From assembly GCA_963837365.1 (NCBI GenBank), contig CAWIMW010000002.1, forward strand, positions 930,001-994,000: a DNA stretch of 64,000 nucleotides, read 5' to 3'. A program made the translations under genes and the position numbers. This DNA is from CAWBXL01 sp963837365. Lineage in GTDB: Bacteria > Acidobacteriota > Terriglobia > Terriglobales > Acidobacteriaceae. Shown in pieces: positions 1 to 8,379 of this stretch (position 1 is its first letter; the number at the start of each line of letters is the position of its first letter). The notes under the pieces were generated by a model that saw only the letters and a list, made by a program, of their open reading frames with translations, searched no databases and was not told where the DNA came from.

Positions 1-26
1 TTGACGCGGATTTTAGCTAGTCGGGC

Positions 27-1045
27 TTGTACCGCGAAAAGTGGGACCGTGCCGATTACAAGGCCGCCACGATCCTTAAGGCCATCAAAGCCGAACCGAT
101 CTTTGACGCTGAGGAAGAAATACCCATCGAAGATGACGGACCCACGGAATATCTGGTGGAGGCTTTGTCTGACTCTCACGAAGGTTGGTTCCCGAAGGGT
201 GAGCTGTCTTTAATCGGTGGGTCCTCCGGTTCTGGGAAGACCTATTGGATGATTACGCTGTTAGGGAAAGTGCAAAAGGGCGTGGATGTTTGGGGTCACA
301 AGGCGAAGGCGCGCGACTATCGCGTGCTGTTGCATGATCGCAGCACAAGGCCATGTTTCGCACGATGAAGGCGTTGGGATTGTCCGAAGAAGCGCGAGCG
401 CGAATTATCCGCCTGTCTAGTTCGCAACAGGTGCGCCAACCTGCCGAGATTCTAGAGCCGCTGATAGACCGCAACCCCGGCGTAGAAGCGTGGTTCATCG
501 AGGGCTTGGATCTGTGGATACCATAGCAGAACGATATGAGCGTGGTTGCACCGATCTTGGACGGGCTGCAACGGCTCGCTACACGAAGAAACATTGCAAT
601 AGTGGCCAGCATCGGAGCGCCGAAACAGAAACCCAAGGACCGTTACTACGGGCGGGATGCGCTGTTCGGGTCTTCCGCGTTTGCGCGCAAGGTAGAAACT
701 GTGGTCACGATTACTCTGTCCGATGCGGATGACGGGGACAGTGCGCGCCGCTACACAGTATTTCCGCGCAACGGCAAGGTGGAAGAGATTTACATGGGCT
801 GGTCCGACAAGGGCTTAGTCGTGGTGGACAAACCCGCGGAGAAAGAGAAGGACAGCGCCGTACGTCGGCTAGCACGGAGAGTGTTGGCCGCGTTCGGGCC
901 GGGGGACCAGGTGGTTTACTCGCCGGACTTTGGCCCGGAGACTACCTTCTACCGTTGGCGGAAACAGGCGGTGAAGGACGGGATCTTGGTCTACCACCGG
1001 GGTGCTTACTTCGTGGCACAGAAGATAAAGGTGGAAATTAACTGA
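27..1045 (+). pseudogene. Broken P-loop ATPase (RepA/DnaB-like), mobile-element type
   Basis: Three pieces read as one protein. Frame 3 (27-345) carries a Walker A motif, GGSSGSGKT, at about residue 66. A one-base deletion near 345-350 moves the reading into frame 2, which continues with EARARIIRLSS and IEGLDLWIP. An in-frame TAG stands at 524-526, and the same frame resumes with MSVVAPILDGLQRL and IVASIGAPK to the TGA at 1043. This resembles RecA-fold ATPases (RepA or helicase-type) of phages and integrative elements; that assignment is inferred from the Walker A motif and context only. A further in-frame TAG at 18-20 precedes the first piece, so the real start may lie upstream of the window. 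Not expected to make a full-length product. Confidence 0.7.
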
Positions 1046-1206
1046 TGGCGAAACGCACCAAAGAGAAAACCTCGGTGAACAAATGCGCCCGCTGTGATGC
1101 TCCGCTTGGTTCAAGAAAGCGGCGTTTTTGCTCCGGCTTATGTCGCGCGCGTGGCCCCAGAAAAGCACCGTGGAATACGGGGTTTGCGCCGTACAAACCG
1201 GGTTAG
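1045..1206 (+). CDS. Small CxxC zinc-finger-like protein of the element
   Basis: A 53-residue basic protein starts at an ATG that overlaps the preceding TGA by one base (TGATG), suggesting translational coupling to the ATPase gene. It contains CARC at about residues 14-17 and CSGLC at about residues 29-33, a spacing compatible with a single zinc knuckle, flanked by many Lys and Arg. The function is not recognised; a small DNA-binding or accessory protein of the element is an inference. It is intact, unlike its neighbours. Confidence 0.5.
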   Translation: MAKRTKEKTSVNKCARCDAPLGSRKRRFCSGLCRARGPRKAPWNTGFAPYKPG

Positions 1207-1221
1207 CCGACAGGGATTGAT

Positions 1222-1255
1222 GGTGGTGGCGGGTGAAAATATGTCCCCCACCACC
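1222..1255 (+). other. Hairpin between element genes
   Basis: GGTGGTGG and CCACCACC form an 8-base-pair stem around a loop of 18 bases. No U-run follows, so a rho-independent terminator is not supported. A second short palindrome (GGCGGT / ACCGCC) lies at about 1338-1354. Confidence 0.3.
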
Positions 1256-1374
1256 AATATCTAACCTTACTATCTCTCTGTGTTCTTATGATTCTAAAGG
1301 ACTTGTGGACGCGCGAAACGCACTTGGTTTGGTTGTGGCGGTTACCACCACCGCCAAGAAAGGGTCAAAATTGG

Positions 1375-1646
1375 ATGACTGAATACGCGGCCATTCCGCT
1401 TGGAGATTGTCACGTGGCCTATGTTGACCAAAGCGATTATGCGCGCGTGGCCGCCCATCGGTGGCGATACAAAATAGACGGCAACACCATCCGAGCAGTA
1501 CGCGATATCAAGTGGCGCGGTATGTTTGCGAGCCAAACGCTGTCGGCTTCATCCTGGAGCTGGACGCGCCTGGATCGCCCGTTCGGTTCCGGGATGGCAA
1601 CTGCCTCCACTGCTGGCGCGGCAACATGGTAGCCGAGGCGCGGTAG
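1375..1646 (+). pseudogene. Truncated, frameshifted HNH/AP2-type homing endonuclease
   Basis: Frame 1 begins MTEYAAIPLGDCHVAYVD and DYARVAAHRWRYK, the N-terminal signature of small phage HNH/AP2 endonucleases that begin with an IPL-type strand followed by a valD-type motif. After about 1525 the homologous reading moves to frame 3 (VGFILELDAPGSPVRFRDGN, then C..C and GNMVAEAR), where HNH proteins normally carry a DH..GN..D..R core; here the histidine-containing strand is damaged. It ends at a TAG at 1644. No functional nuclease is expected. Confidence 0.5.
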
Positions 1647-1863
1647 GCGAACAACAGACGAAGAGCATGACTGTATCTATAGATAACACAGGGGGATATG
1701 GGGTCAGTTTTCCGAAATCGACACAATCTCTAGTACCCGGTGCCCGGATCTTTGCACGTAAATGCGTATAAAAAGCGAAAGTGAGTAAAAATGCAACAGT
1801 GTGCCAATAGTTTGTTTTCAGTAGTTTAGCTAAAGATTCAGACGCATTTAGGACTTTCTCAGT

Positions 1864-2085
1864 ATGGATTACGAGTCGTTGTTGAGTGACGCCGAAGCGG
1901 CAAGATTCCTCGGTGGGCTTCACCCCAAGACCGTGCAGCGCATGGCGCGGCGCGGGGAGCTTCCGGCCTATCGCATCGGGAAGTATTGGCGCTATCGGGC
2001 TAGTGAGCTGTCCGCGTGGCTTGTGTTACATTCTTCCGGCCAGATTAACCCGCCTGCTCAGACTGAAAAGGAGATTAGTCAATGA
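1864..2085 (+). CDS. Excisionase-family helix-turn-helix protein
   Basis: This 73-residue protein has a MerR/excisionase-type winged HTH: SDAEAARFLGGLHPKTVQRM, then GELPAYRIGKYWRYR, then a short W-rich helix. Such proteins sit just upstream of tyrosine integrases and steer excision, binding near the attachment site. Its TGA overlaps the ATG of the integrase (ATGA at 2082-2085), so the two are translationally coupled. Its own start is supported only weakly by the upstream sequence. The gene appears intact even though its integrase is not. Confidence 0.8.
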   Translation: MDYESLLSDAEAARFLGGLHPKTVQRMARRGELPAYRIGKYWRYRASELSAWLVLHSSGQINPPAQTEKEISQ

Positions 2086-3226
2086 GCAGACGATACCAAG
2101 CCGGTTGTCTGTACCGCGAGCGGCGCAAGGCGGGTCCCGACATTTGGGTATTCCGTTACCGCGAAGGGCAGAGCAACCGGAAAGAGCAGATAGGCACCGT
2201 GGAACAATTCCCAAACCGACGCACAGCGCTCCAGGCTTGCGAATTACTCCGCGCAAACATCAACCGGGAAACATATTCGCCGCGCACCGTGAGCGAACTT
2301 ATTTCCCATTACGAAAGCAAGGAACTGTCGCAAGGCAGCACGAAGGCCAGCAGCACGCGAAAAATGTACGGGTCCTATATCAAGACCTGGATCATTCCCG
2401 CGTGGGGTAGCCGTCCGATACGCGATGTGAAAGCGGTCACGTGTGGAAGCGTGGCTTAAAGACACTCCCACTAGCGAACGCATCACGGTCGAAAATTCGG
2501 AACATCATGCACGTGATTTTCACTCACGCGGAGCGGTACGAGTGGCTCAACCGGAATCCAATTACGTTTGTGCGCCAAAGCGCCAAGCGTGAAAAGATGC
2601 CGGACGTGCTAACCGCTGATGAGATTAGCGCTTTGCTTTCCGAACTAAAAGACCCCTGCCGCACGGCTGTAGTGCTTGCCGCGTGTACCGGCTTGCGCGT
2701 GTCTGAACTGCTCGCGTTAAAGTGGACCGATGTTCACTTTGACAAGGGCATGATTCAACCGGCGCGTGCAATCGTTGACCAAGTGGTGGGTGAACTGAAA
2801 ACGGAAGCCAGCGGGAAAGCGGTGCCGATGGATTCCGCCCTCGCACACGCGCTGCTTGATTGGCGAGCACGTTGTCCGTACAACCGGGACGGTGATTATC
2901 TATTTGCCAGCCCGGAGAAGCACGGCACGCAACCGTATTGGCCGGACAGTCTCTTGAGGAAGGTAATCCGTCCGGCCGCTGTGCGAGCCAAGGTCACCAA
3001 GCACATCGGTTGGCATTCCTTCCGGCGCACACTGGCCACAATGCTCCAGGCAAGTGGCGCGTCCGTAAAGGCAACTCAGGATGCGTTGAGACACGCGAAT
3101 AGTCGGATCACGTTGGAACTTTATGCGCAGACTATCCCCGAGGACCGGCGCACACTCCAGGCGGGAATAACCGGGAAAGTGCTAAAATTGTTCCTAACGT
3201 TCCAAAGAGAATTTGTAGGCGCGTAG
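2082..3226 (+). pseudogene. Tyrosine recombinase/phage integrase, frameshifted
   Basis: The N-terminal part (2082-2440, frame 3) has an AP2-like arm-binding region and an SAM-like core-binding domain (KEQIGTVEQFPNRRTALQAC, then RTVSELISHYES). Near 2440-2465 two single-base insertions about 20 bases apart shift the frame: VEAWLK is readable in frame 1 and TLPLANASRSKIRNIM in frame 2. The catalytic domain then continues intact, with ACTGLRVSELLALKW (first catalytic Arg), HSFRRTLATML (His and Arg), HANSRITLELY (final His and Tyr). The reading frame ends in a TAG at 3224-3226 that is formed by bases 8-10 of the tRNA-Val gene. The catalytic half could still be made as a fragment. Confidence 0.8.
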
Positions 3227-3293
3227 CTCAGTTGGTTAGAGCGCTACCTTGACACGGTAGAGGTCAGGAGTTCGAGTCTCCTCGTGCCTACCA
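3217..3293 (+). tRNA. tRNA-Val (anticodon GAC)
   Basis: A complete cloverleaf can be drawn: acceptor AGGCGCG pairs with CGTGCCT (one G-T pair), D arm GCTC...GAGC, anticodon stem CTACC/GGTAG with loop TTGACAC giving anticodon GAC, T arm with TTCGAGTC, discriminator A and an encoded CCA. The tRNA appears intact and functional. Its first ten bases overlap the 3' end of the integrase reading frame, so no separate promoter is visible directly upstream. Confidence 0.95.
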
Positions 3294-3385
3294 TTTATCC
3301 CTTCTCACGCTAATTTCTTCCAGTACTCTCGGGCACGCCTAAGCTTTATTACCAAGGTAGATTCCACCATCTTGGCGGGGAATAC

Positions 3386-3420
3386 AAAAAGAGGAGGCCG
3401 CATTTGCCAGCCTCCTCTTC
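3386..3420 (-). terminator. Rho-independent terminator of the first TonB-dependent receptor
   Basis: Read on the minus strand, GAGGAGGC and GCCTCCTC form an 8-base-pair stem with an 11-base loop, directly followed by TTTTTG. It lies 33 bases after the receptor's stop codon. Confidence 0.8.
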
Positions 3421-3452
3421 TTCAGGACAACGAGTTTAATTCCAGGGTCCTA

Positions 3453-6400
3453 CTAGAAGGACACTTTCAAAGCCAACTGAATGATCCGGTAGTCCGCCGA
3501 CCCATTGACGGTGCTGCGAATACCGCCGAAGTTGGCACTACTGAAATTCAGCTCGGGATTGTTCAATTGCGGGTGATTGAACAGGTTGAAGAACTCACCA
3601 CGGAATTGAACGTTGAAGTTTTCATGGGAACTCATAGGTGTGAAGTTCTTGATGAGCCCCATGTCCGTATTCCAGCGCGAGGGGCCACGGAATCCGTTCT
3701 TCCCGGAGGTCCCATAGGTCCCCACTGCCGGTAACGCAAATACAGAGGTGTTGAGCCATGCCACGCACGTTGTTGTGCCAGGGCATCCCTTGCGGTCACT
3801 GGAGGATGCAACACCGCCGAACTGATCCGGAGTCCCGATAAAGTCTGCCCGATCAGCTCCCAAGCCGGTCTGCGATTGATCCTTTCCTGCCGTGATGGTC
3901 AGAGGATCGCCGGTTGTGAAGCTGTAGATGCCCGTCCACTGCCAACCACCCAGGGCCCACTTGGCGACATGGTTTGCACCAGACAACTTTGGCAAATCCC
4001 AAACGAAAGAGGCAACAATGCGGTGCGTGTGGTCGAAATCCGAAACTCCTGTTTCGAATGCCGTCTGCAGAGGATCTCCAAACGGGCGCCCAGAGCCTTT
4101 GCTTGAGCCCACGTCCGTGATGCCTCCGTTGCTGGACAAGCCGTATTCGATTGCTTTGGAATAAGTGTAATTGGCCAGCAAAGTGATGTATTTCAAGATT
4201 CCCGCGGAACCTGCTGAGGGCCGTTTCTCCAGGTCAATCTGCAATGCGTTATAGCTCGATGCCCCGTTGTTGCGATTTTCCAGGATGTCCCCAAAGGGCT
4301 GGAAGGGGCGCCGTGCGTTTGTTCCCGCTGAGCTCCCCGGGATATAGGTAGCTGGATTGAGATCCACGTCTTGCCGAAGATGTGTTCCCCTCAGCCCTAC
4401 GTAGGAAAGATGGGCCACCATGTCCGAGCGCAACTGCCGCTCCAAAGTGACGTTCCAGTTGTAGGTTACGGGTGTCACCCACTTGGTACCCGGCTCCATA
4501 CCGAATACGCTCACTACGGCGGGGAATTGGACACCTGGCGGTACTTGCTTGAGAGTAAAGACCTGCGGGAATCCCGCGGTGAAACTGGGGAAGTTCACCA
4601 GCGGGTTGCTAAGTGGGCCGGAGGTCGCTTCGTCCGGATCAATGCGCAGGCTGAATGGAGCCACGATCGCCGCGTCATTGAGGAACAATCCAGGCAATCG
4701 CGAATAGTAGAATGTTCCTCCGCCACCGCGGATGACGGTTTTGCCCGATCCTGTTAGGTCGTACGCAAAACCGATGCGAGGAGCAAAATTGTTGAGATCC
4801 GCAGTTTGGCCGGTTGCTGGAACTTTGATTCCATTATAGGAATCCCCGATAAAGAATAGTCCCGCAGGAGCTGTTGGTATCACGGTTGATTGCACCCCGG
4901 CGGCATACGCATCCGGCCGGAACTGCTGAATGCGGCCATAGATTTCCTTCATGGGGACTTGCGGTTCCCAACGCAGGCCGTAGTCCACGGTCAGGCGTGG
5001 CCGTACTCTCCACTTGTCTGCAAAGTAAAGCCCTATGACATTTTGACGTGAATCCGAGAAATCTCCTGACGTCTGGCTGAATGAGCGCAGATGTCCCAGC
5101 ATAAAGCTGGCGAGCGCCAGTCCGGTCGTGTCGTCGGTGAAGTTGAAACTGCCGTTTTCCAAGTCCGTGTTCCGGATGTTGGATTGATCATGTTCCCAAT
5201 CCCCACCAAAGTTGATGGTGTGGTTGCCGCGTGTCCAGGTGACCTGATCGCGAATATTTCCCGTGTTGCGGATGAACTTGGCATCGGTGAACGTTCCGAT
5301 GGTGAAGTCCCCGCTGACGGCAAAGTTACGGATTCCGCCCTGTTCTTTTGGCAGTTGGAATAAATTGACTCCCAAATCACTCAATTGCGGCACATTGCCG
5401 CCTTGACCACGGTCTGAGGCTGCCCGAACTACATCCACAACAAAATTGTTAACCAGCGTTGCGCTCGGTACCCAGGTGTAACTTACTGCGTAGTTTTGGG
5501 TTTTCACCGTGGATCCCGCACCGACGGTCAACAAGTCCTGTCCATCATAGGGTGGCGCATGTTTGTAGCGATCAAGATAGAAGCGCACGAACAGCCGGTC
5601 CTGCCCGCGCAATACCTGATCAAACCTGGCCACGTATTCATCGAAATTCTGTGAGTTAGGTGTAGCAAACGTGACTCTGCCATCGACGCCCGCCTGCGAG
5701 ATCGGCAGAAGCTGCGCAAAATTCAGTGCAACTTGGCTAATGGGCCCGATATTGCTTTGATCGGCAAACGGCAGTCCGGTGCTCGGGTCTTTGATCGTGA
5801 CGACCGCCTTCTTGGGGTTGGCAGGATTGGCTGCATCCAGATACGCGGAGAAATCGCCCGCCAGATTAGCCGGAGTCGGCACTATGGCGTTGGTTGCGTT
5901 GTTCTGCGTACGAACGCGGGTCCCCTGATATCCAAAGAAGAAGAAGCTCTTATCTTTCTTGATCGGCCCGCCGAACGTACCGCCGTACTGGTTTCTCTTG
6001 AGCGGATCCACTTTGGTGGCAAAACGGTTGGTCGCATTGAAAACCGCGTTGCGAACGAATTCGAACGCTGTGCCGTGCCAGTTGTTGTTGCCCGATTTTG
6101 TGACCACATTCACGACCGCACCGGCATTGGCCCCGTACTGCACATCGAAACTATTAGTTTGCACGCTGAATTCTTGCAGCGCGTCGGGAAACGGGAAGGG
6201 ATTGTTCGTGTTGCTCATGAGGTCCTGGTTATTCGCGCCGTCCAGGTTATAGCTGATCTGGTCGGGCCGTGCACCGTTGACTGCAATAGACTCAGCTCCA
6301 GGAACCTGCTTGGTATCGCCCTGTTGTACCCCGTGGCCGTTCGCCGTGGTTGTACCGGGCACAAGCAGGGTCAGGTCGGCGGCATTTCTCCCGTTCAACG

Positions 6401-6833
6401 GCAAATTGATCACCCGTGATTGTTCGATCACTTGGCTCAATACCGGGGTCACGGTGTTGACTTGCACGGCCGACTCTTCGACCGTGACCCGCTGGGTGGT
6501 TTGTCCCAGCTGTAGATGGACGTCCATAGACCGGACCTGGTCTGCCAGAATGACGAGGTCTTGCACGTATGTGGTGAAGCCAGGCGCCTCAACCGATACG
6601 CTGTAGCTGGCGGGAGGAAGCGAAGGGACGCTGAAGTGACCGCTTTCATTGGTGGTAACTGTTCGTGCGACCGCGGTCCCTTTTTGTGTCACCGTTACTT
6701 TAGCTTTTACAACCGACGCACCGGTGGGGTCAGTCACATTACCTGTAATTGCGGCAGTTCCGCCCCCCTGAGAAAAGGCATACGCCGGGATAAGAACCAG
6801 AGCTAGCACGATCAAGATGTAATTCCACTTCAT
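3453..6833 (-). CDS. TonB-dependent receptor with carboxypeptidase-regulatory-like domain
   Basis: A 1126-residue outer-membrane protein of the Oar-like type abundant in acidobacteria. The start at 6833 (MKWNYILIVLALV) is chosen because AGGAGG stands seven bases upstream and a signal peptide ending near AYAFSQ follows; a longer open frame upstream lacks both. After the signal come a carboxypeptidase-regulatory-like beta-sandwich (about residues 25-105, ITGNVTDPTGASV), a TonB plug (about 115-240, NLPLNGRNAADLTLLVPG, then VQYGANAGAVVNVVTKSG) and a long beta-barrel ending in an aromatic, ALKVSF. Proposed role: TonB-dependent uptake of a large ligand. It is divergent from the kdgT operon across a 535-base gap, so the ligand could be related to sugar acids, but that is inference. 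Confidence 0.9.
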   Translation of the reverse strand: MKWNYILIVLALVLIPAYAFSQGGGTAAITGNVTDPTGASVVKAKVTVTQKGTAVARTVTTNESGHFSVPSLPPASYSVSVEAPGFTTYVQDLVILADQVRSMDVHLQLGQTTQRVTVEESAVQVNTVTPVLSQVIEQSRVINLPLNGRNAADLTLLVPGTTTANGHGVQQGDTKQVPGAESIAVNGARPDQISYNLDGANNQDLMSNTNNPFPFPDALQEFSVQTNSFDVQYGANAGAVVNVVTKSGNNNWHGTAFEFVRNAVFNATNRFATKVDPLKRNQYGGTFGGPIKKDKSFFFFGYQGTRVRTQNNATNAIVPTPANLAGDFSAYLDAANPANPKKAVVTIKDPSTGLPFADQSNIGPISQVALNFAQLLPISQAGVDGRVTFATPNSQNFDEYVARFDQVLRGQDRLFVRFYLDRYKHAPPYDGQDLLTVGAGSTVKTQNYAVSYTWVPSATLVNNFVVDVVRAASDRGQGGNVPQLSDLGVNLFQLPKEQGGIRNFAVSGDFTIGTFTDAKFIRNTGNIRDQVTWTRGNHTINFGGDWEHDQSNIRNTDLENGSFNFTDDTTGLALASFMLGHLRSFSQTSGDFSDSRQNVIGLYFADKWRVRPRLTVDYGLRWEPQVPMKEIYGRIQQFRPDAYAAGVQSTVIPTAPAGLFFIGDSYNGIKVPATGQTADLNNFAPRIGFAYDLTGSGKTVIRGGGGTFYYSRLPGLFLNDAAIVAPFSLRIDPDEATSGPLSNPLVNFPSFTAGFPQVFTLKQVPPGVQFPAVVSVFGMEPGTKWVTPVTYNWNVTLERQLRSDMVAHLSYVGLRGTHLRQDVDLNPATYIPGSSAGTNARRPFQPFGDILENRNNGASSYNALQIDLEKRPSAGSAGILKYITLLANYTYSKAIEYGLSSNGGITDVGSSKGSGRPFGDPLQTAFETGVSDFDHTHRIVASFVWDLPKLSGANHVAKWALGGWQWTGIYSFTTGDPLTITAGKDQSQTGLGADRADFIGTPDQFGGVASSSDRKGCPGTTTCVAWLNTSVFALPAVGTYGTSGKNGFRGPSRWNTDMGLIKNFTPMSSHENFNVQFRGEFFNLFNHPQLNNPELNFSSANFGGIRSTVNGSADYRIIQLALKVSF

Positions 6834-7368
6834 GAAAACCTCCTGCACGGTTTTTCGAAACTCCATAACACTGCAAACCTTCATCGAACGTCCCACACAA
6901 GGAGCACAAAACTCGCCTGTATTTAGTTTCCGACTCAAACTAATTGGACGTTCAAACCTCCCGGCAACATTTCCCCCAGGTAAAAACACCGGATTCTCAA
7001 GGTTCCGAGGAGGTACTTCGTTCGCGTCGTGAACTTATACGTCTGTTCTTTGAAAAGTGTCAAGCAAAATCTCCGGTTTGCTTAGCTCTACTTTAAGATA
7101 ACGGGGCACTCACATAGCACCTCTCCTGCGCAGTGGTGGTTTGCGCCGAAGTCCTTCCGCGAATGCGATTCGGCTGATCGAAAGAATGCTTGACGCTCTG
7201 ACGATTCACTGTTGGGGTTTGAGCGCGACTCAGCCAAATCAGGGACTTCCGACTATTTCGGAGTTGGCACCTAATCGATTTTGCTCACGACTAGTCCCAG
7301 TTCACGCATCCTGAGACCTTCCCAACTGCTAAACTTACACGGCATTACAGGCCGTGTAGCGGTAAAGA
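6834..7368. other. Divergent intergenic region, receptor / kdgT
   Basis: A 535-base gap between divergently transcribed genes. It must hold promoters for both, but no clear -35/-10 pair is visible. The inverted repeat just upstream of kdgT is listed separately. A short open stretch around 7130-7290 shows no recognisable protein. Confidence 0.5.
7336..7358. promoter_or_regulatory. Inverted repeat upstream of kdgT, possible operator
   Basis: TACACGGC and GCCGTGTA form perfect 8-base arms separated by seven bases, ending ten bases before the kdgT start codon. The position suggests an operator or an mRNA hairpin that influences initiation. No regulator gene lies next to it. Confidence 0.4.
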
Positions 7369-8373
7369 ATGCATATTCCCATCAAACGCGCGATTGAGCG
7401 AATACCAGGCGGACTGATGATCGTGCCGATGATGGTTGGATCGGTGATCATCACCTTCTTTCCCCATGCAGGAGAGTTTTTTGGATCATTCACTCATGCG
7501 CTGTTCACCGGCAGTCTTTCCATCCTCGCGGTGTTCTACGTGTGCATGGGCGCCACGATTAACGTACGCTCCCTCCCGCGGGTAGCACAGCGCGGTGGCA
7601 TTCTGTTGGGCACTAAGATTATGTTAGGTATCGCCGCGGCGGTCGTCATCGGCCACTTCATCGGTGTGGATCCGATCAAGACGGGCTGGTTTGCGGGCCT
7701 CTCAACCTTGGCAGTGGTGGCTGCGCTGAATGACACCAACGGCGGCTTGTACATGGCGCTCATGGGCAAGTACGGGACTACTGAAGAAGCTGCCGCATAC
7801 TCAATGATGTCTTTGGAATCCGGACCGTTCTTTACCATGGTCACGCTCGGAGTCGCGGGGCTTTCCAGCTTTCCCTGGCAAACCCTGCTCGGCGCCATCT
7901 TGCCTCTGTGTGTTGGAATCATACTGGGCAACCTCGATCCCGAACTCCGCAAGTTTTTTGGCGCCGCCGTATTGCCGCTCATTCCTTTTTTTGGTTTTGC
8001 GCTGGGAGCTACCCTCGATCTACATCGAGTGTGGACGGCTGGAATTTTGGGTGTGGCGTTAGGAGTATCCGTAGTGGCTGTGTCCGCTCCTGCTTTGATC
8101 CTGGCGGACCGGTTGCTGGGTGGCAAGGGGACGGCCGGAATTGCCGCCGCCACTACTGCTGGAAATGCCGCTGCCGTGCCGTTGCTGGTGGCGGCGGCCG
8201 ACTCTCAATATTCCGACGCCGCCGGGCCCGCCACCATACTGGTCGCGGCCAGCGTGATTGTGACCGCTATCCTGACGCCTTCATTGACCGCGTGGTGGTC
8301 GCGCCGAGTAAATAATGGTGTCGTGATACCAGCGACAAATGAAAGTGCCGAATGTCCGGTGAGCGCCGACTGA
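7369..8373 (+). CDS. kdgT: 2-keto-3-deoxygluconate permease family transporter
   Basis: A 334-residue inner-membrane protein with about ten hydrophobic segments. The start (IPIKRAIERIPGGLMIVPM), LNDTNGGLYMALMGKYG near residue 122, and the small-residue-rich segment TAGNAAAVP near residue 260 are typical of the KdgT family of proton/sugar-acid symporters. It is the first gene of a three-gene operon with an acid-sugar kinase and a PdxA-like dehydrogenase, so here the cargo is more likely a four-carbon sugar acid (threonate or erythronate) than KDG. Spacing to the next gene is six bases. Family call is firm, substrate is inferred. Confidence 0.9.
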   Translation: MHIPIKRAIERIPGGLMIVPMMVGSVIITFFPHAGEFFGSFTHALFTGSLSILAVFYVCMGATINVRSLPRVAQRGGILLGTKIMLGIAAAVVIGHFIGVDPIKTGWFAGLSTLAVVAALNDTNGGLYMALMGKYGTTEEAAAYSMMSLESGPFFTMVTLGVAGLSSFPWQTLLGAILPLCVGIILGNLDPELRKFFGAAVLPLIPFFGFALGATLDLHRVWTAGILGVALGVSVVAVSAPALILADRLLGGKGTAGIAAATTAGNAAAVPLLVAAADSQYSDAAGPATILVAASVIVTAILTPSLTAWWSRRVNNGVVIPATNESAECPVSAD

Positions 8374-8379
8374 ATACTG

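Larger units (their letters stand above)
1..3293. mobile_element. Decayed right end of an integrative element at tRNA-Val
   Basis: The block holds, all on the plus strand, a broken replication/helicase-type ATPase, a 53-residue zinc-finger-like protein, a broken HNH nuclease, an excisionase and a tyrosine integrase with frameshifts, and ends against tRNA-Val(GAC). The excisionase/integrase pair beside a tRNA is the usual end of a tRNA-targeting integrative element or prophage. The left end lies outside the window, so no flanking repeat can be compared. At least three genes are disrupted, so the element is probably immobile. The integrase abuts the 5' end of the tRNA rather than its 3' end, which is the less common arrangement. 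Confidence 0.75.

Noticed and set aside
5733..6419. A 228-codon open frame antisense to the first receptor
   Set aside because: Opposite conserved plug and barrel sequence, no motif, no start signal.
7130..7290. Possible gene remnant between the receptor and kdgT
   Set aside because: The open stretch gives a short peptide without recognisable similarity or start signal.
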